Of a stretch of DNA of 64,000 nucleotides, positions 1 through 10,471 are shown one piece after another (the stretch's first letter is position 1; each line of letters opens with the position of its first letter). Source of the stretch: Fuscovulum blasticum DSM 2131. Its GTDB lineage: Bacteria > Pseudomonadota > Alphaproteobacteria > Rhodobacterales > Rhodobacteraceae. The notes under the pieces were generated by a model that saw nothing but the letters and a program-made list of their open reading frames with translations, ran no database searches and was not told the DNA's origin. Location of the stretch: positions 1-64,000 of the forward strand of contig NZ_PZKE01000007.1 of NCBI RefSeq assembly GCF_003034965.1, given 5' to 3'. The position numbers and the translations under genes are program-made.

Positions 1-632
1 GAGGGCAATGGGCGCGTCGCCCCCACCCGGGGGCGCGGATCGAAACAAAGACGATGCGCCCGCGACGCTTCCATTGATCGTCGCCCCCACCCGGGGGCGC
101 GGATCGAAACCGCGCGCGCGCAGCCAGTCGGGCACCCAGAACCCCGTCGCCCCCACCCGGGGGCGCGGATCGAAACCTCATGGCCCGCCAGGTAATTCGC
201 CCAGCCCATCGTCGCCCCCACCCGGGGGCGCGGATCGAAACCTCAATCCGCACACAGGCGGTTTGCCCGCCGGCCGGTCGCCCCCACCCGGGGGCGCGGA
301 TCGAAACATGCTGCGCTGCGATTCCGCGCGCCTTCGCGAGTTGTCGCCCCCACCCGGGGGCGCGGATCGAAACATAAGCGGTGCAAAGACCATTCCGAGT
401 AGACCACGTCGCCCCACCCGGGGGCGCGGATCGAAACACCGTCAGCGGCGGCATGCAGCGCACGCCCGAAGGTCGCCCCCACCCGGGGGCGCGGATCGAA
501 ACTCGTCAATCCACTTCCGCCGGTAGACCGACTGCTGTCGCCCCCACCCGGGGGCGCGGATCGAAACCCCGATAGCGGGGCGCTTGCTCATGCGGAATAG
601 AGTCGCCCCCACGCGGGAGCGGCGCGGTGGGC
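1..632 (+). CRISPR. CRISPR array, trailer end, type I-C-like repeat
   Basis: Nine direct repeats start at 16, 80, 146, 211, 277, 343, 408, 472 and 537. Each is 31 nt, beginning GTCGCCCCCACCC and ending GCGGATCGAAAC, except the one at 408-437, which lacks one C (30 nt). Spacers are 33-35 nt (47-79, 111-145, 177-210, 242-276, 308-342, 374-407, 438-471, 503-536, 568-601), plus a 15-nt partial spacer at 1-15. The unit at about 602-632 keeps GTCGCCCCCAC and then degenerates, marking the trailer end. The leader and cas genes therefore lie left of the window and crRNA is read on the plus strand. Repeat length and the GTCGC...GAAAC ends resemble type I-C repeats; the subtype is inferred from the repeat alone. 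Confidence 0.97.
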
Positions 633-739
633 CGGGTATGGCCGTCTTCTCGGTGGCGTGGGGGGCGCTTGGTCTGGCTGTTCAGATTTTCCGAACCTGC
701 TCTATTCACCGCGGGACGGGCAATCTAGAACGGTGGGAA

Positions 740-2266
740 ATGATCAAATCATGGAATCGCTCGATGGCTATCTCAACTCATACCATTCGTTCGAGTGCGG
801 CGACCGCTTGGGAAACTGACGGTGCGGTGGTGATTTTCAGGGCAGGGCATGGTGGTTTCGGTCCGAAGGCCCGGGCCGTGGATCAGGCCATCGGCGGGGC
901 TGCCGGTCGGGCGGCGTCGGCACCGCGGTTCAGCGGCAAGTCGGGCGACTGTATTGATATTCTGGCCCCGGTGGGGCTGAAGGCACGCCGCGTGGTCGTG
1001 CTGGATCTGGGGGACCCGGCGGCGCTGACGGCGCTTTCGGCCAGCAGGGCGGGGTCGTCGCTGGCCCGGCATCTGGAAAACGAAGGGGAACAGACGGCGC
1101 TGGTTCTGTTCGAAACCCCGGCGGGTGCCGCGCTGGCGGGGAATGACCTTCTTGCCCAGATCCTGCTGGGGATACGGCTCAGGAATTATCGCTTTGGCCT
1201 GATGGCCCGAACGGAGAAGGCGTTCGATCTGACCCTGACGCTGGAACATGATGAGTCCGAGGCCAAGCCGCTTGTCCGCAGTGAGGCCGTGGCTGACGGT
1301 GTCGCGCTGGCCAGGACGCTGGTGAACTATCCGGCAAGCCATCTGAACCCGGACAACTTCGCCGATTATCTTGAGCCGCTGCAGGCGGCCGGAATTGCGG
1401 TCGAGGTGCTGGACAAGGCGGAACTGGAGCGCCTTGGCATGGGGGCCATCCTGGCCGTGGGGAACGGGTCGGCGCGGGGCCCCAGGGTGATCGTGCTGCG
1501 CTACAAGGGGGCGGAAGGCCAGCCCCTGGCGCTGGTTGGCAAGGGCATGTGCTTTGACGCGGGCGGGCTTTGCATCAAGACCGGGCCGCAGATGTTCACC
1601 ATGAAGGGGGATATGGGCGGAGCGGCGGCGGTCATCGGCGCGATGCTGGCGCTGGCGCGGCAGAAGGCGGCGGTGCATGTCGTCGGCGTGCTGGGCGTGG
1701 CCGAGAACATGCTTTCGGGCAGTTCCTACAAGCCGGGCGACATTGTCACCACCATGTCCGGCCGCACGGTCGAGGTCTTTGACACCGATTGCGAGGGCCG
1801 GATGGTGCTGGCCGATGTGCTGCATTACACCGCAACCCGGTTCCAGCCGAAAGCCATCGTCGATCTTGCCACGCTGACCTATTCGGTGATGCGCGGCCTT
1901 GGCCATGCCTTTGCCGGCCTTTTCGCCACCCATGACGAGCTGGCCAATGGCCTGCTTGCCGCGGGCGAGGCAACGGGCGAGCGCTTCTGGCGTCTGCCGC
2001 TGGACCCGGCCTATGAGGAAAACCTGATCTCGCCGATTGCCGATCTGCGCCAGCATGGCCGCGATCTGGAAGATGGGGATGCCCCGGTGGCGGCAGCCTT
2101 CCTTAAGACCTTCGCGGAAGGCGTGCCCTATGTGCATCTTGATATTGCCGGAAAAGAGCTGATCGACCAGGATCGCCTTCATGCCCGCGCGGGTGGGGCG
2201 GGCTTTGGTGTCCAGCTTCTTGAGGAATGGATCACCTCGGGCGCGGCGACGAAGTTCCGCGGTTGA
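740..2266 (+). CDS. Leucyl aminopeptidase family protein (M17)
   Basis: Cytosolic M17 metallo-aminopeptidase that removes N-terminal residues from peptides, probably a two-metal hexamer. Counting from the ATG at 740, the metal ligands are K268, D273, D291, D350 and E352, with catalytic K280 and R354. This spacing equals that of the classic bovine enzyme (K250, D255, D273, D332, E334, K262, R336) with a constant offset of 18. The signature NTDAEGR is here DTDCEGR, and MKGDMGGAA is intact. The frame is open from 584, but that start lies beside the degenerate CRISPR repeat; ATG 740 and ATG 764 are more credible. Length is about 508 aa. It is PepA-like, though the altered signature suggests a secondary M17 paralogue. 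It stands alone between the array and a strong terminator. Confidence 0.93.
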   Translation: MIKSWNRSMAISTHTIRSSAATAWETDGAVVIFRAGHGGFGPKARAVDQAIGGAAGRAASAPRFSGKSGDCIDILAPVGLKARRVVVLDLGDPAALTALSASRAGSSLARHLENEGEQTALVLFETPAGAALAGNDLLAQILLGIRLRNYRFGLMARTEKAFDLTLTLEHDESEAKPLVRSEAVADGVALARTLVNYPASHLNPDNFADYLEPLQAAGIAVEVLDKAELERLGMGAILAVGNGSARGPRVIVLRYKGAEGQPLALVGKGMCFDAGGLCIKTGPQMFTMKGDMGGAAAVIGAMLALARQKAAVHVVGVLGVAENMLSGSSYKPGDIVTTMSGRTVEVFDTDCEGRMVLADVLHYTATRFQPKAIVDLATLTYSVMRGLGHAFAGLFATHDELANGLLAAGEATGERFWRLPLDPAYEENLISPIADLRQHGRDLEDGDAPVAAAFLKTFAEGVPYVHLDIAGKELIDQDRLHARAGGAGFGVQLLEEWITSGAATKFRG

Positions 2267-2269
2267 AAC

Positions 2270-2298
2270 AAAAGGGCGGCCCGAAAGGCCGCCCTTTT
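2270..2298. terminator. Bidirectional rho-independent terminator
   Basis: Perfect 12-bp inverted repeat AAAAGGGCGGCC / GGCCGCCCTTTT around a 5-nt loop. The A and T tracts make it work in both directions. It sits between the convergent ends of the aminopeptidase (stop 2266) and the peptide-transport ATPase (stop 2301). Confidence 0.9.
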
Positions 2299-2300
2299 CC

Positions 2301-4129
<1,829 letters not shown>

Positions 4130-4133
<4 letters not shown>

Positions 4134-5101
4134 GCGCGGCGCATCCTTGGGTCGATCAGCAGGCAAAGAAGGTCAACCACGGCATTGGCGATCACCACGA
4201 AGAACGAGGCGTAGAGGACCGTCGCCATGATCATCGGCAGATCAAGCACCTTTAGCGCCTGATAGGTGAGCCGTCCGACCCCGTTGATGCCGAAGACCAC
4301 CTCGGTCAGCACGGCCGCGCCACCGACCAGCACGCCGAAATCCATTCCGAACATGATGACGATGGGGATGATGGCCGAACGGGTGGCGTGTTTCAGCAGC
4401 ACCTTGCGGCCGGTCAGCCCCTTGGCGCGGGCGGTGCGGATGAAATCTTCCTGATAGGTCTCGATGATGCCGGTCCTCAGCATCCGGCCATAAAGCCCGA
4501 TGTAAAGGAAGGCGAGCGTCAGCCACGGAAAGACCATCGAGCGGAACCAGAGGCCGGGGTCTTGCGAGAAGGGCGTATAGCCAAGTGCCGGCACCCATGA
4601 AAAGGCCCAAGTGTCATGCAGCCGGTTCTGCGTGACAAGGTTCACCATCTCGCCCACCCAGAAGACCGGCATCGCGACCGCCATCATCGAAAGACCCATC
4701 AGGATCTTGTCGGGCCAGCGCCCGCGAAAGGCCGCCGCGGTGATGCCGGTCAGGATACCGCCCAGCATCCACAGGACTGCGGCGCCAGAGACCAGCGACA
4801 GCGTGGCAGGGGCGGCGGCCATCACGGTCGGGATGATCTTCTGGCCACGATTGGCGAAAGAGGTCAGGTCCTGGCTGATGAACAGCCGCTGCATCATCAG
4901 CCCGTATTGAACGTAAAGCGGGCGGTCGAGGCCAAAGTCCTTCCTGACCGCCTCGATGGTTTCCTGGGCGGCGTTCTTGCCCGCGATGCGGGCGGCCGGG
5001 TCGGAAGAGGGCGTTGCAAAGAAGATCAGGAAGGTGATGACCGAGATCCCGAACATCACCACGACCATGCGCAAAAGCCGCGAAAGGATGGCTGCCAGCA
5101 T
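4130..5101 (-). CDS. Peptide ABC transporter permease, DppB type
   Basis: Integral membrane permease of about 323 aa starting MLAAILSRLL. It has the DppB/OppB layout: an N-terminal membrane helix with a long periplasmic loop, then a BPD_transp_1 domain with the EAA-like cytoplasmic loop (ARAKGLTGRKVLLKHATRSAIIP) that contacts the ATPase. The start ATG at 5101 lies one base from the stop of the upstream permease (5103-5105), and the stop overlaps the ATPase start. It pairs with the DppC-type permease to form the peptide channel. The substrate range within peptides cannot be read from sequence. Confidence 0.92.
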
Positions 5102-5102
5102 T

Positions 5103-6146
5103 TCAGCGCCCCCGTGCCGATTTCGGGTCAAGCACGTCGCGCAGCACATCCCCGAACAGGTTCAGCAGAAGCACCGTCACCATGATGGCAAGACCCGGCG
5201 CCAGTGACACCCAGGGGCGGGAGTAAAGCAGCGTCTGCCCGTCCTGGAGGATTGTTCCCCAACTGGCATTCGGCGGTTGCACACCGACCGACAGGAACGA
5301 AAGCGAGCTTTCTGTCACGATGTTCAGTGCCATCAGCATGGGCGCGAACACGATCAGCGTGGTCGAGACATTGGGCAGGATATGGCGCAGCAGGATCTTC
5401 CAGCGGCGGATGCCAAGCCCCCGCGCCGCCATGACGAATTCGGACTGGTTGATTGCCATGACGCGCCCGCGGATGGGCCGCGCAACGTAAGGCACATAGA
5501 CGAGGCCGATGATCAGGATCGGCACGATCAGACTGCCCGATGATATTTCGAACGGCCCAAGCGCGAAGCTCTTGCCGATCATCACGATCGAGAGCGAGAT
5601 CGCCAGAAGATAGACCGGGAAGGCCCAGATCATGTCGATCAGGTTGGACAGGACGCCATCCACCATGCCGCCCGAATAGCCGGCGGCGATGCCGATGATC
5701 GCGGCGCAGAACAGGCAGATCAGCGTGGACGCCCCGGCGATCAGCAGCGAATTGCGGCCACCATACAGCATCCTGGCCGCCACATCGCGGCCCTGGCCAT
5801 CGGCGCCCAGCATGTATTGCGGCCCCCAGGTCGGGCCGATCGGCGTGACGCCAAGGCCAAGCCCTTCGGTTGACTGCTGCATCACGGGGGTGGGCTTGCC
5901 GTCGATCTTGATCTTTGCCGAAAGCCCGGACCGGAACGGGTCTGTTCCCGCGACATGTTTAGCATAGACCGGCGCAAGCAGCGTTGCGACCACGATCAGC
6001 ATCAGAAGCCCTGCAGAAATCATTGCAGTCGGGCTGGCGATCAGCCCCTGGAAGACACGCTTCCAGGGGCCGCGCCGCGCGCCCGTCTCCTCCCCGGCGG
6101 GAACCACCGGGGAGAGAGCGCTGTTGTCAGAGTCAGGCGTCATCAC
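5103..6146 (-). CDS. Peptide ABC transporter permease, DppC type
   Basis: 347-aa membrane protein with an N-terminal cytoplasmic tail, one helix, a periplasmic insert and a BPD_transp_1 domain typical of DppC/OppC. The EAA loop is visible as AARGLGIRRWKILLRHILPN. The stretch between the first helix and the transport domain (about residues 75-115) is longer than in many DppC proteins. It begins six bases after the binding-protein stop, consistent with translational coupling. Start ATG 6146; a second ATG follows directly. Confidence 0.92.
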   Translation of the reverse strand: MMTPDSDNSALSPVVPAGEETGARRGPWKRVFQGLIASPTAMISAGLLMLIVVATLLAPVYAKHVAGTDPFRSGLSAKIKIDGKPTPVMQQSTEGLGLGVTPIGPTWGPQYMLGADGQGRDVAARMLYGGRNSLLIAGASTLICLFCAAIIGIAAGYSGGMVDGVLSNLIDMIWAFPVYLLAISLSIVMIGKSFALGPFEISSGSLIVPILIIGLVYVPYVARPIRGRVMAINQSEFVMAARGLGIRRWKILLRHILPNVSTTLIVFAPMLMALNIVTESSLSFLSVGVQPPNASWGTILQDGQTLLYSRPWVSLAPGLAIMVTVLLLNLFGDVLRDVLDPKSARGR

Positions 6147-6152
6147 GTCAGA

Positions 6153-7835
6153 TCACTGAACCCAGGCCGTGCCGACCAGCCAGTGGAACTGGCTCGTGAA
6201 CTCGTAATTGCCGACGCGGGTCGAGATCAGGTCAACGTCCTTCGGCGTGAACATCGGGACAGCGGGGGCCAGCTTCATCATGTCATAGTCGATGTCGCCC
6301 CATTCCTTCAGTGCGGCTTCCGGGTCGGTCGAACCCAGAACCATCGCCGCCTTCATGCGGTCATCAAGGCCCTTGTCGCAGATCCCCGACATGTTCACCG
6401 AGCTGTCAGATCCGGGCGTGAAGCTGTCACAGCCGAACAGGACATTCAGGAAGTTCGAGGGGGCAGGGTAATCCTGATACCATTGCGTCACCGAGATCTG
6501 AACATTGTTGTTGGTGTTCTGGATATAGGTGAACTGGATGTCGCCCGAGATCGACTGGACGGTCGCGTCATAGCCGAGATCGCTGAGCACGGTCTGCAGA
6601 TAGGTGCCAACACCGCGCGAGGTGACGGAATCATCGGTCACGACGGTGACTTTCTGCCCCTTGGTGCCGGAAGCCTCGACCAGCGCCAGTGCCTTGTCCA
6701 TGTCGGGGGCGGACCAAAGCTCGCCCGGATCGGCGGTGTAGTCGCAACGGTCAACATGACCGGGCATGTCGGGCGGCAGGATGGTGCAGACCGGGGTGGC
6801 CAGTGCGGGGCCGCCGAAGATCGACACCAGCGCATCGCGGTCAACCGCGTAGTTCAGTGCCTGGCGCGCCTCAAGGCTGTTGAACGGCGCGATGTTCACG
6901 TTCATCGGCGCATACCACCACGCCACCAGCGGCGAGACGCGCAACTGATCGGGGTTCGAGACGCTGAGTTCGGCCAGACGGTCGGTCGGGACCGGCTCAT
7001 ACATCCAGTCTGCCTGGCCGTTCAGGATCGCATTGACCGCAGCCTCTTCGGTGCCACCGAAGGTGTACTCGATCCGGTCGACATAGCCCTTGGGCTGGGC
7101 TTCCTTGCTCCACTCCTGGAAATGCGGATTGCGCACCATGATGAGCGAGGCGTTCGGGTCATAGCTTTCGAACATGTAGCTGCCGGTGCCGGGGATCGGC
7201 TCATTGCCGGCATCCTTCATCACCGTGTCGGCAGGCACGATCGAGGCGTGCGGCACGGCAAGTTTGTACAGGAATTCGGCATCCGGGGCGACGAGGTTGA
7301 TGGTGATGGTGTTCGTTGCGGCATCGGCCACAATGCCGCCTTCCAGCGTGCAGGTGGCGGCTTCGGCAAGGCATTTGTCCGCGCCGACAATGCCATTATA
7401 GAAGCTGCCAGAGGTCGGGCTGGAAATCTTGAAGATCCGCTGGAAAGACGCGACCACGTCGTCCACGGTCAGATCCTTGCCATTCGAGAACTTGATCCCC
7501 TGGCGCAGCTTGAACGTGTAGGTCTTGCCGTCATTCGACAGCACCGGCATGTCCTCGGCCAGATCCGGCACCACTTCGGCGCTTTCCGGGCCATTGACCT
7601 TTTTGAACGCCATCAGGCCGTCATGCGTCCAGATGAACAGCGGCCAGTAGCGCGCGGTATAGTTGATCTGAGGGTCGAGCGTGCCTTCGGACGAAACGCC
7701 GAGCAGCTTCAGCGTGCCGCCATAGTGGCCGTCATCCGCAAAGGCCGGCTGGAAGGCGGTGCCAAGTGCCAGTGCCGCCGCGCCACACAGGATATGGCCA
7801 CGCAGCCTGGTCATCAGAGACCGTGTTTCACACAT
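6153..7835 (-). CDS. Periplasmic peptide-binding protein (SBP family 5)
   Basis: 560-aa extracellular solute-binding protein of the DppA/OppA family. From ATG 7835 there is a short charged stretch, a hydrophobic segment rich in Ala and Leu, and cleavage expected near AFADDG. Family features include the ARYWPLFIWTHDGLM entrance region and the internal LRQGIKFSNGKDLTVDDV motif. The start is chosen because GGGAG lies at a good distance upstream; the frame is also open to 7958. It captures peptides or related ligands for the two permeases and ATPase downstream. A peptidase gene precedes it by 46 bp on the same strand. Confidence 0.92.
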   Translation of the reverse strand: MCETRSLMTRLRGHILCGAAALALGTAFQPAFADDGHYGGTLKLLGVSSEGTLDPQINYTARYWPLFIWTHDGLMAFKKVNGPESAEVVPDLAEDMPVLSNDGKTYTFKLRQGIKFSNGKDLTVDDVVASFQRIFKISSPTSGSFYNGIVGADKCLAEAATCTLEGGIVADAATNTITINLVAPDAEFLYKLAVPHASIVPADTVMKDAGNEPIPGTGSYMFESYDPNASLIMVRNPHFQEWSKEAQPKGYVDRIEYTFGGTEEAAVNAILNGQADWMYEPVPTDRLAELSVSNPDQLRVSPLVAWWYAPMNVNIAPFNSLEARQALNYAVDRDALVSIFGGPALATPVCTILPPDMPGHVDRCDYTADPGELWSAPDMDKALALVEASGTKGQKVTVVTDDSVTSRGVGTYLQTVLSDLGYDATVQSISGDIQFTYIQNTNNNVQISVTQWYQDYPAPSNFLNVLFGCDSFTPGSDSSVNMSGICDKGLDDRMKAAMVLGSTDPEAALKEWGDIDYDMMKLAPAVPMFTPKDVDLISTRVGNYEFTSQFHWLVGTAWVQ

Positions 7836-7881
7836 TTCTAGGGACTCCCTCAGGATGAGATTGCGGTCTTTGCCGCTGTGG

Positions 7882-8835
7882 TTATTGCCCGGTCCGAACC
7901 GTGGCAAAGCTCTGAACGCACTCGGTACCTGCATCACATTCGGCCAGAAACGCTCCAACCTTTTTCATGCAGTCGTCAAACTCCTCAACATGCGGCATAT
8001 GGCTGGAGTTTGGAAAGATATGCCATCGAACATCTTCGATGTTGTCGGCAAAGGGCTGTATCGTGGCGGGCGTGGCCTCGTCAAATGCGCCCGAGATCAG
8101 CAGGACCGGCACATTGATCCGTGAAAGACGGTCGCTGATGTCCCAGTCTTTCAGCGTGCCCGTGATGTGAAACTCGTTCGGGCCGATCATCAGGTTGTAC
8201 ACATGGGAATCGGCGGCCATGGCGCGGTTGGTGCGCTGCACCCCATCGGGCGCGGGGTTCAGCCTGCACACATGGCGCGCATTGAACACCTTTGTTGCGG
8301 CTTCGTAATCCGGATGGTCGGTGGTTCCCGCCGCCTCATGCAGATCAAGCACCGCGCGGGTTTCTGCGGGCAGGGCGTTGCGCAGCCGGGCGGTTTCCGT
8401 GATCCAGACCGGCATGGACGCGGGGCTGTCCGCCAGAACCAGCGCCCTGAGCCCCGCCGGACGGGTGACGGCGTGTTCCGCGCCCAGCATCCCGCCCCAG
8501 GACTGCCCCAGAAGATGGTAGCCGCCTTCGATGCCAAGATGGGCGATCAGGTTCCGCAGTTCCGCAAGGAACAGGTCGACCGTCCAGAAATCCGCGCCCT
8601 TGTCCGGCAACCGGGTCGAGTTTCCGTTCCCGATCTGATCGTAATGAATTACCGCGCGGCCGTCCCCGGCCAGGGCGGCAAAACTTTCGACATAATCCCA
8701 GGTGCAGCCCGGGCCGCCGTGGGCAACGATCAGGGGCGCGCGCCCGGACGCCATGTCGCCGGTAATGCGATACCATGTCTGATATTCACCAAAAGGTGCA
8801 CGGCCCTCGGTTACCCCTGCCTGAGTCAGAATCAC
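7882..8835 (-). CDS. Proline iminopeptidase-like alpha/beta hydrolase (S33)
   Basis: 317-aa alpha/beta hydrolase. HGGPG (39-43) forms the oxyanion hole, GQSWGG carries the nucleophile S112, and the triad is completed by D252 (GAFDE) and H279 (SSHMPH). This pattern is that of S33 proline-specific peptidases and amino-acid amidases (TIGR01250-like). There is no signal peptide, so it probably acts in the cytoplasm on imported peptides. ATG 8835 follows AGGGGC at a suitable distance. It is the promoter-proximal gene of the peptide-transport operon, a natural partner for uptake. Confidence 0.9.
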   Translation of the reverse strand: MILTQAGVTEGRAPFGEYQTWYRITGDMASGRAPLIVAHGGPGCTWDYVESFAALAGDGRAVIHYDQIGNGNSTRLPDKGADFWTVDLFLAELRNLIAHLGIEGGYHLLGQSWGGMLGAEHAVTRPAGLRALVLADSPASMPVWITETARLRNALPAETRAVLDLHEAAGTTDHPDYEAATKVFNARHVCRLNPAPDGVQRTNRAMAADSHVYNLMIGPNEFHITGTLKDWDISDRLSRINVPVLLISGAFDEATPATIQPFADNIEDVRWHIFPNSSHMPHVEEFDDCMKKVGAFLAECDAGTECVQSFATVRTGQ

Positions 8836-8889
8836 ATTGCGCCCCTGTCGAGAGATTGGTGCCGGGCCCCCAGGTGCCCGGTTCCCGTA

Positions 8890-8988
8890 TCATTGCCGGA
8901 AGCCCAGCAGTTGCAAGGCCTTGATCGCTTTCTCCGAAAATGACACCCGCCGCCGCTGCCCGTCGGCAAGCCGGAAGGCCGGTTTCAT
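8890..8988 (-). CDS. Possible 32-aa small ORF downstream of cobQ
   Basis: A short frame starting MKPAFRLADGQ and ending LLGFRQ, 28 bp after the second cobQ on the same strand. It has an ordinary amphipathic composition rather than shadow-like composition, but no clear ribosome binding site and no family I recognise. The rest of 8836-9016 holds a GC-rich inverted repeat near 8863-8885 (GCCGGGC...GCCCGGT) that could end the cob transcript. Confidence 0.25.
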   Translation of the reverse strand: MKPAFRLADGQRRRVSFSEKAIKALQLLGFRQ

Positions 8989-9016
8989 GCGGTGCAGGCC
9001 GGGGCCGGGCGGCGGA

Positions 9017-10471
9017 TCACCGCGCCAGGGACAGCAGCGCGTCAAGGTCGAGATCGGCCTCGATTTCACTGGCAAGGGTGTCCAGCGCCCGGTCCAGCCG
9101 GGCCGCCTGATCCTGCGCGGGGACGGTGCCCCCCATGGCGGTCAGCCACTGGCCGCGAAAGCCATCCGCCGCGAACAGGCCATGGAGATAGCAGCCCATC
9201 ACCTTGCCATCGGGCGAGACCGCGCCTTCGGCCCGGCCGTTCGGCCGCAGCCAGGGGCGCGACAGGCCTTCGCCGCTGGTCCGGCCCATGTGCATCTCGT
9301 ATCCCCGCAGCGTCGTGCCGGTCAGGGCATCGGTTGCCTCGATCTGCACCAGCCGCTTGTCGGCGGTCAGAACCGTGTCCACCTCCAGCAGCCCCAGGCC
9401 CGCGGTCTTGCCCGCCGGGCCCTCGATCCCGTCCGGGTCGGCGACGCGCCGCCCCAGCATCTGGAACCCGGCGCAGAGGCCCGCCACCCGGCCGCCCCGG
9501 CGCAGATGGGCGGCGATGTCGATGTCCCAACCCTCGGCCCGCAGGCCCGCAAGCGCCGCGCGGGTGGTCTTGGACCCCAGAAGCAGCACCACATCCGTAT
9601 CGCCGGGGATCGGCCGACCGGGCCGGACCCAGCGCAGGTCTACCCCCGGCTCTGCCGCCAGCGGATCAATGTCATCGGCATTGGCCAGCCGGGGCAGTTC
9701 CGGCACGGCAATCACCAGTCCGCGCCCCGAACCCGTCTGGCGGCCATGGCCCAGGGAATCTTCTTCGGGCAGGCTGCGCGCGACCTGCGACCAGCGCAGA
9801 AGGCCCAGCACCGGCCAGCCGGTTTCGTTCCGTATGTCGCGGGCGGCGGGGGCGAACACGCCCGGATCGCCGCGGAACTTGTTGACGATCACGCCCTTGC
9901 AGCGGGCGCGTTCCGAAGCCGTCCACAGGTGGTAATGTCCGATTGCCGCCGCCGTTACCCCGCCGCGTGAATCATCGCCCAGAAGAACCACCGGCAGATC
10001 GGCCGTTTCGGCCAGACCCATGTTGGAAATGTCCTGCGCCCGCAGATAACGCTCGGCCCCGCTGCCCGCGCCCTCGATCAGCACCAGATCGTGACGGTCG
10101 GCCAGACGGGACAGGCTGGCGCAGACGGCGGGCAGAAGCCCGGGCTTCAGCCGCTGATAGGCCGCGGCCGAATAGCGGCCCAGAACCCGGCCCTGCACCA
10201 CCACCTGCGCCTCGACATCGGTTTCCGGTTTCAGAAGCACCGGGTTCATGTCTGACACTGGCGCCAGTCCCGCCGCCCGCGCCTGCAGGGCCTGCGCGCG
10301 GCCGATCTCGCCGCCGTCCGCCGTGACGGCCGCATTGTTCGACATGTTCTGTGCCTTGAACGGCGCCACGCTCAGGCCACGGCGGGAAAAGGCACGGGCC
10401 AGTCCCGCCACCAGCAGGCTTTTCCCCACGTCCGAGCCGGTGCCCAGCACCATGAGCCGCCGCCCGGTCAT
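9017..10471 (-). CDS. cobQ: Cobyric acid synthase, second tandem copy
   Basis: 484-aa glutamine-dependent amidotransferase that amidates adenosylcobyrinate a,c-diamide at b, d, e and g to give adenosylcobyric acid. The N-terminal dethiobiotin-synthetase-like ATPase half has GTGSDVGKS (10-18) and FKAQNMSNN. The C-terminal class I glutaminase half has GLCAGFQMLG with nucleophile C333 and a downstream HGLF histidine. Length and layout match canonical CobQ, including the uninterrupted ADGGEIGRAQ segment. Its ATG at 10471 overlaps the stop of the first copy (ATGA). Having two complete paralogues in a row is unusual; this one is closer to the canonical form. Confidence 0.93.
   Translation of the reverse strand: MTGRRLMVLGTGSDVGKSLLVAGLARAFSRRGLSVAPFKAQNMSNNAAVTADGGEIGRAQALQARAAGLAPVSDMNPVLLKPETDVEAQVVVQGRVLGRYSAAAYQRLKPGLLPAVCASLSRLADRHDLVLIEGAGSGAERYLRAQDISNMGLAETADLPVVLLGDDSRGGVTAAAIGHYHLWTASERARCKGVIVNKFRGDPGVFAPAARDIRNETGWPVLGLLRWSQVARSLPEEDSLGHGRQTGSGRGLVIAVPELPRLANADDIDPLAAEPGVDLRWVRPGRPIPGDTDVVLLLGSKTTRAALAGLRAEGWDIDIAAHLRRGGRVAGLCAGFQMLGRRVADPDGIEGPAGKTAGLGLLEVDTVLTADKRLVQIEATDALTGTTLRGYEMHMGRTSGEGLSRPWLRPNGRAEGAVSPDGKVMGCYLHGLFAADGFRGQWLTAMGGTVPAQDQAARLDRALDTLASEIEADLDLDALLSLAR

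Noticed and set aside
8-526. Open frames through the CRISPR repeats on both strands
   Set aside because: They translate the 31-nt repeat over and over (PPPGGADRN, RGRGSKP); they are artefacts of the array.
584-739. Upstream extension of the M17 aminopeptidase to ATG 584
   Set aside because: It covers the degenerate CRISPR repeat, lacks family similarity, and the conserved protein is complete from 740 or 764.
773-2182. Long minus-strand frame opposite the aminopeptidase
   Set aside because: Antisense shadow of a GC-rich gene; composition rich in His, Arg and Gln, no motifs.
5955-7841. 628-codon plus-strand frame opposite the peptide-binding protein
   Set aside because: Antisense of a well-supported gene with signal peptide; no domain resemblance.
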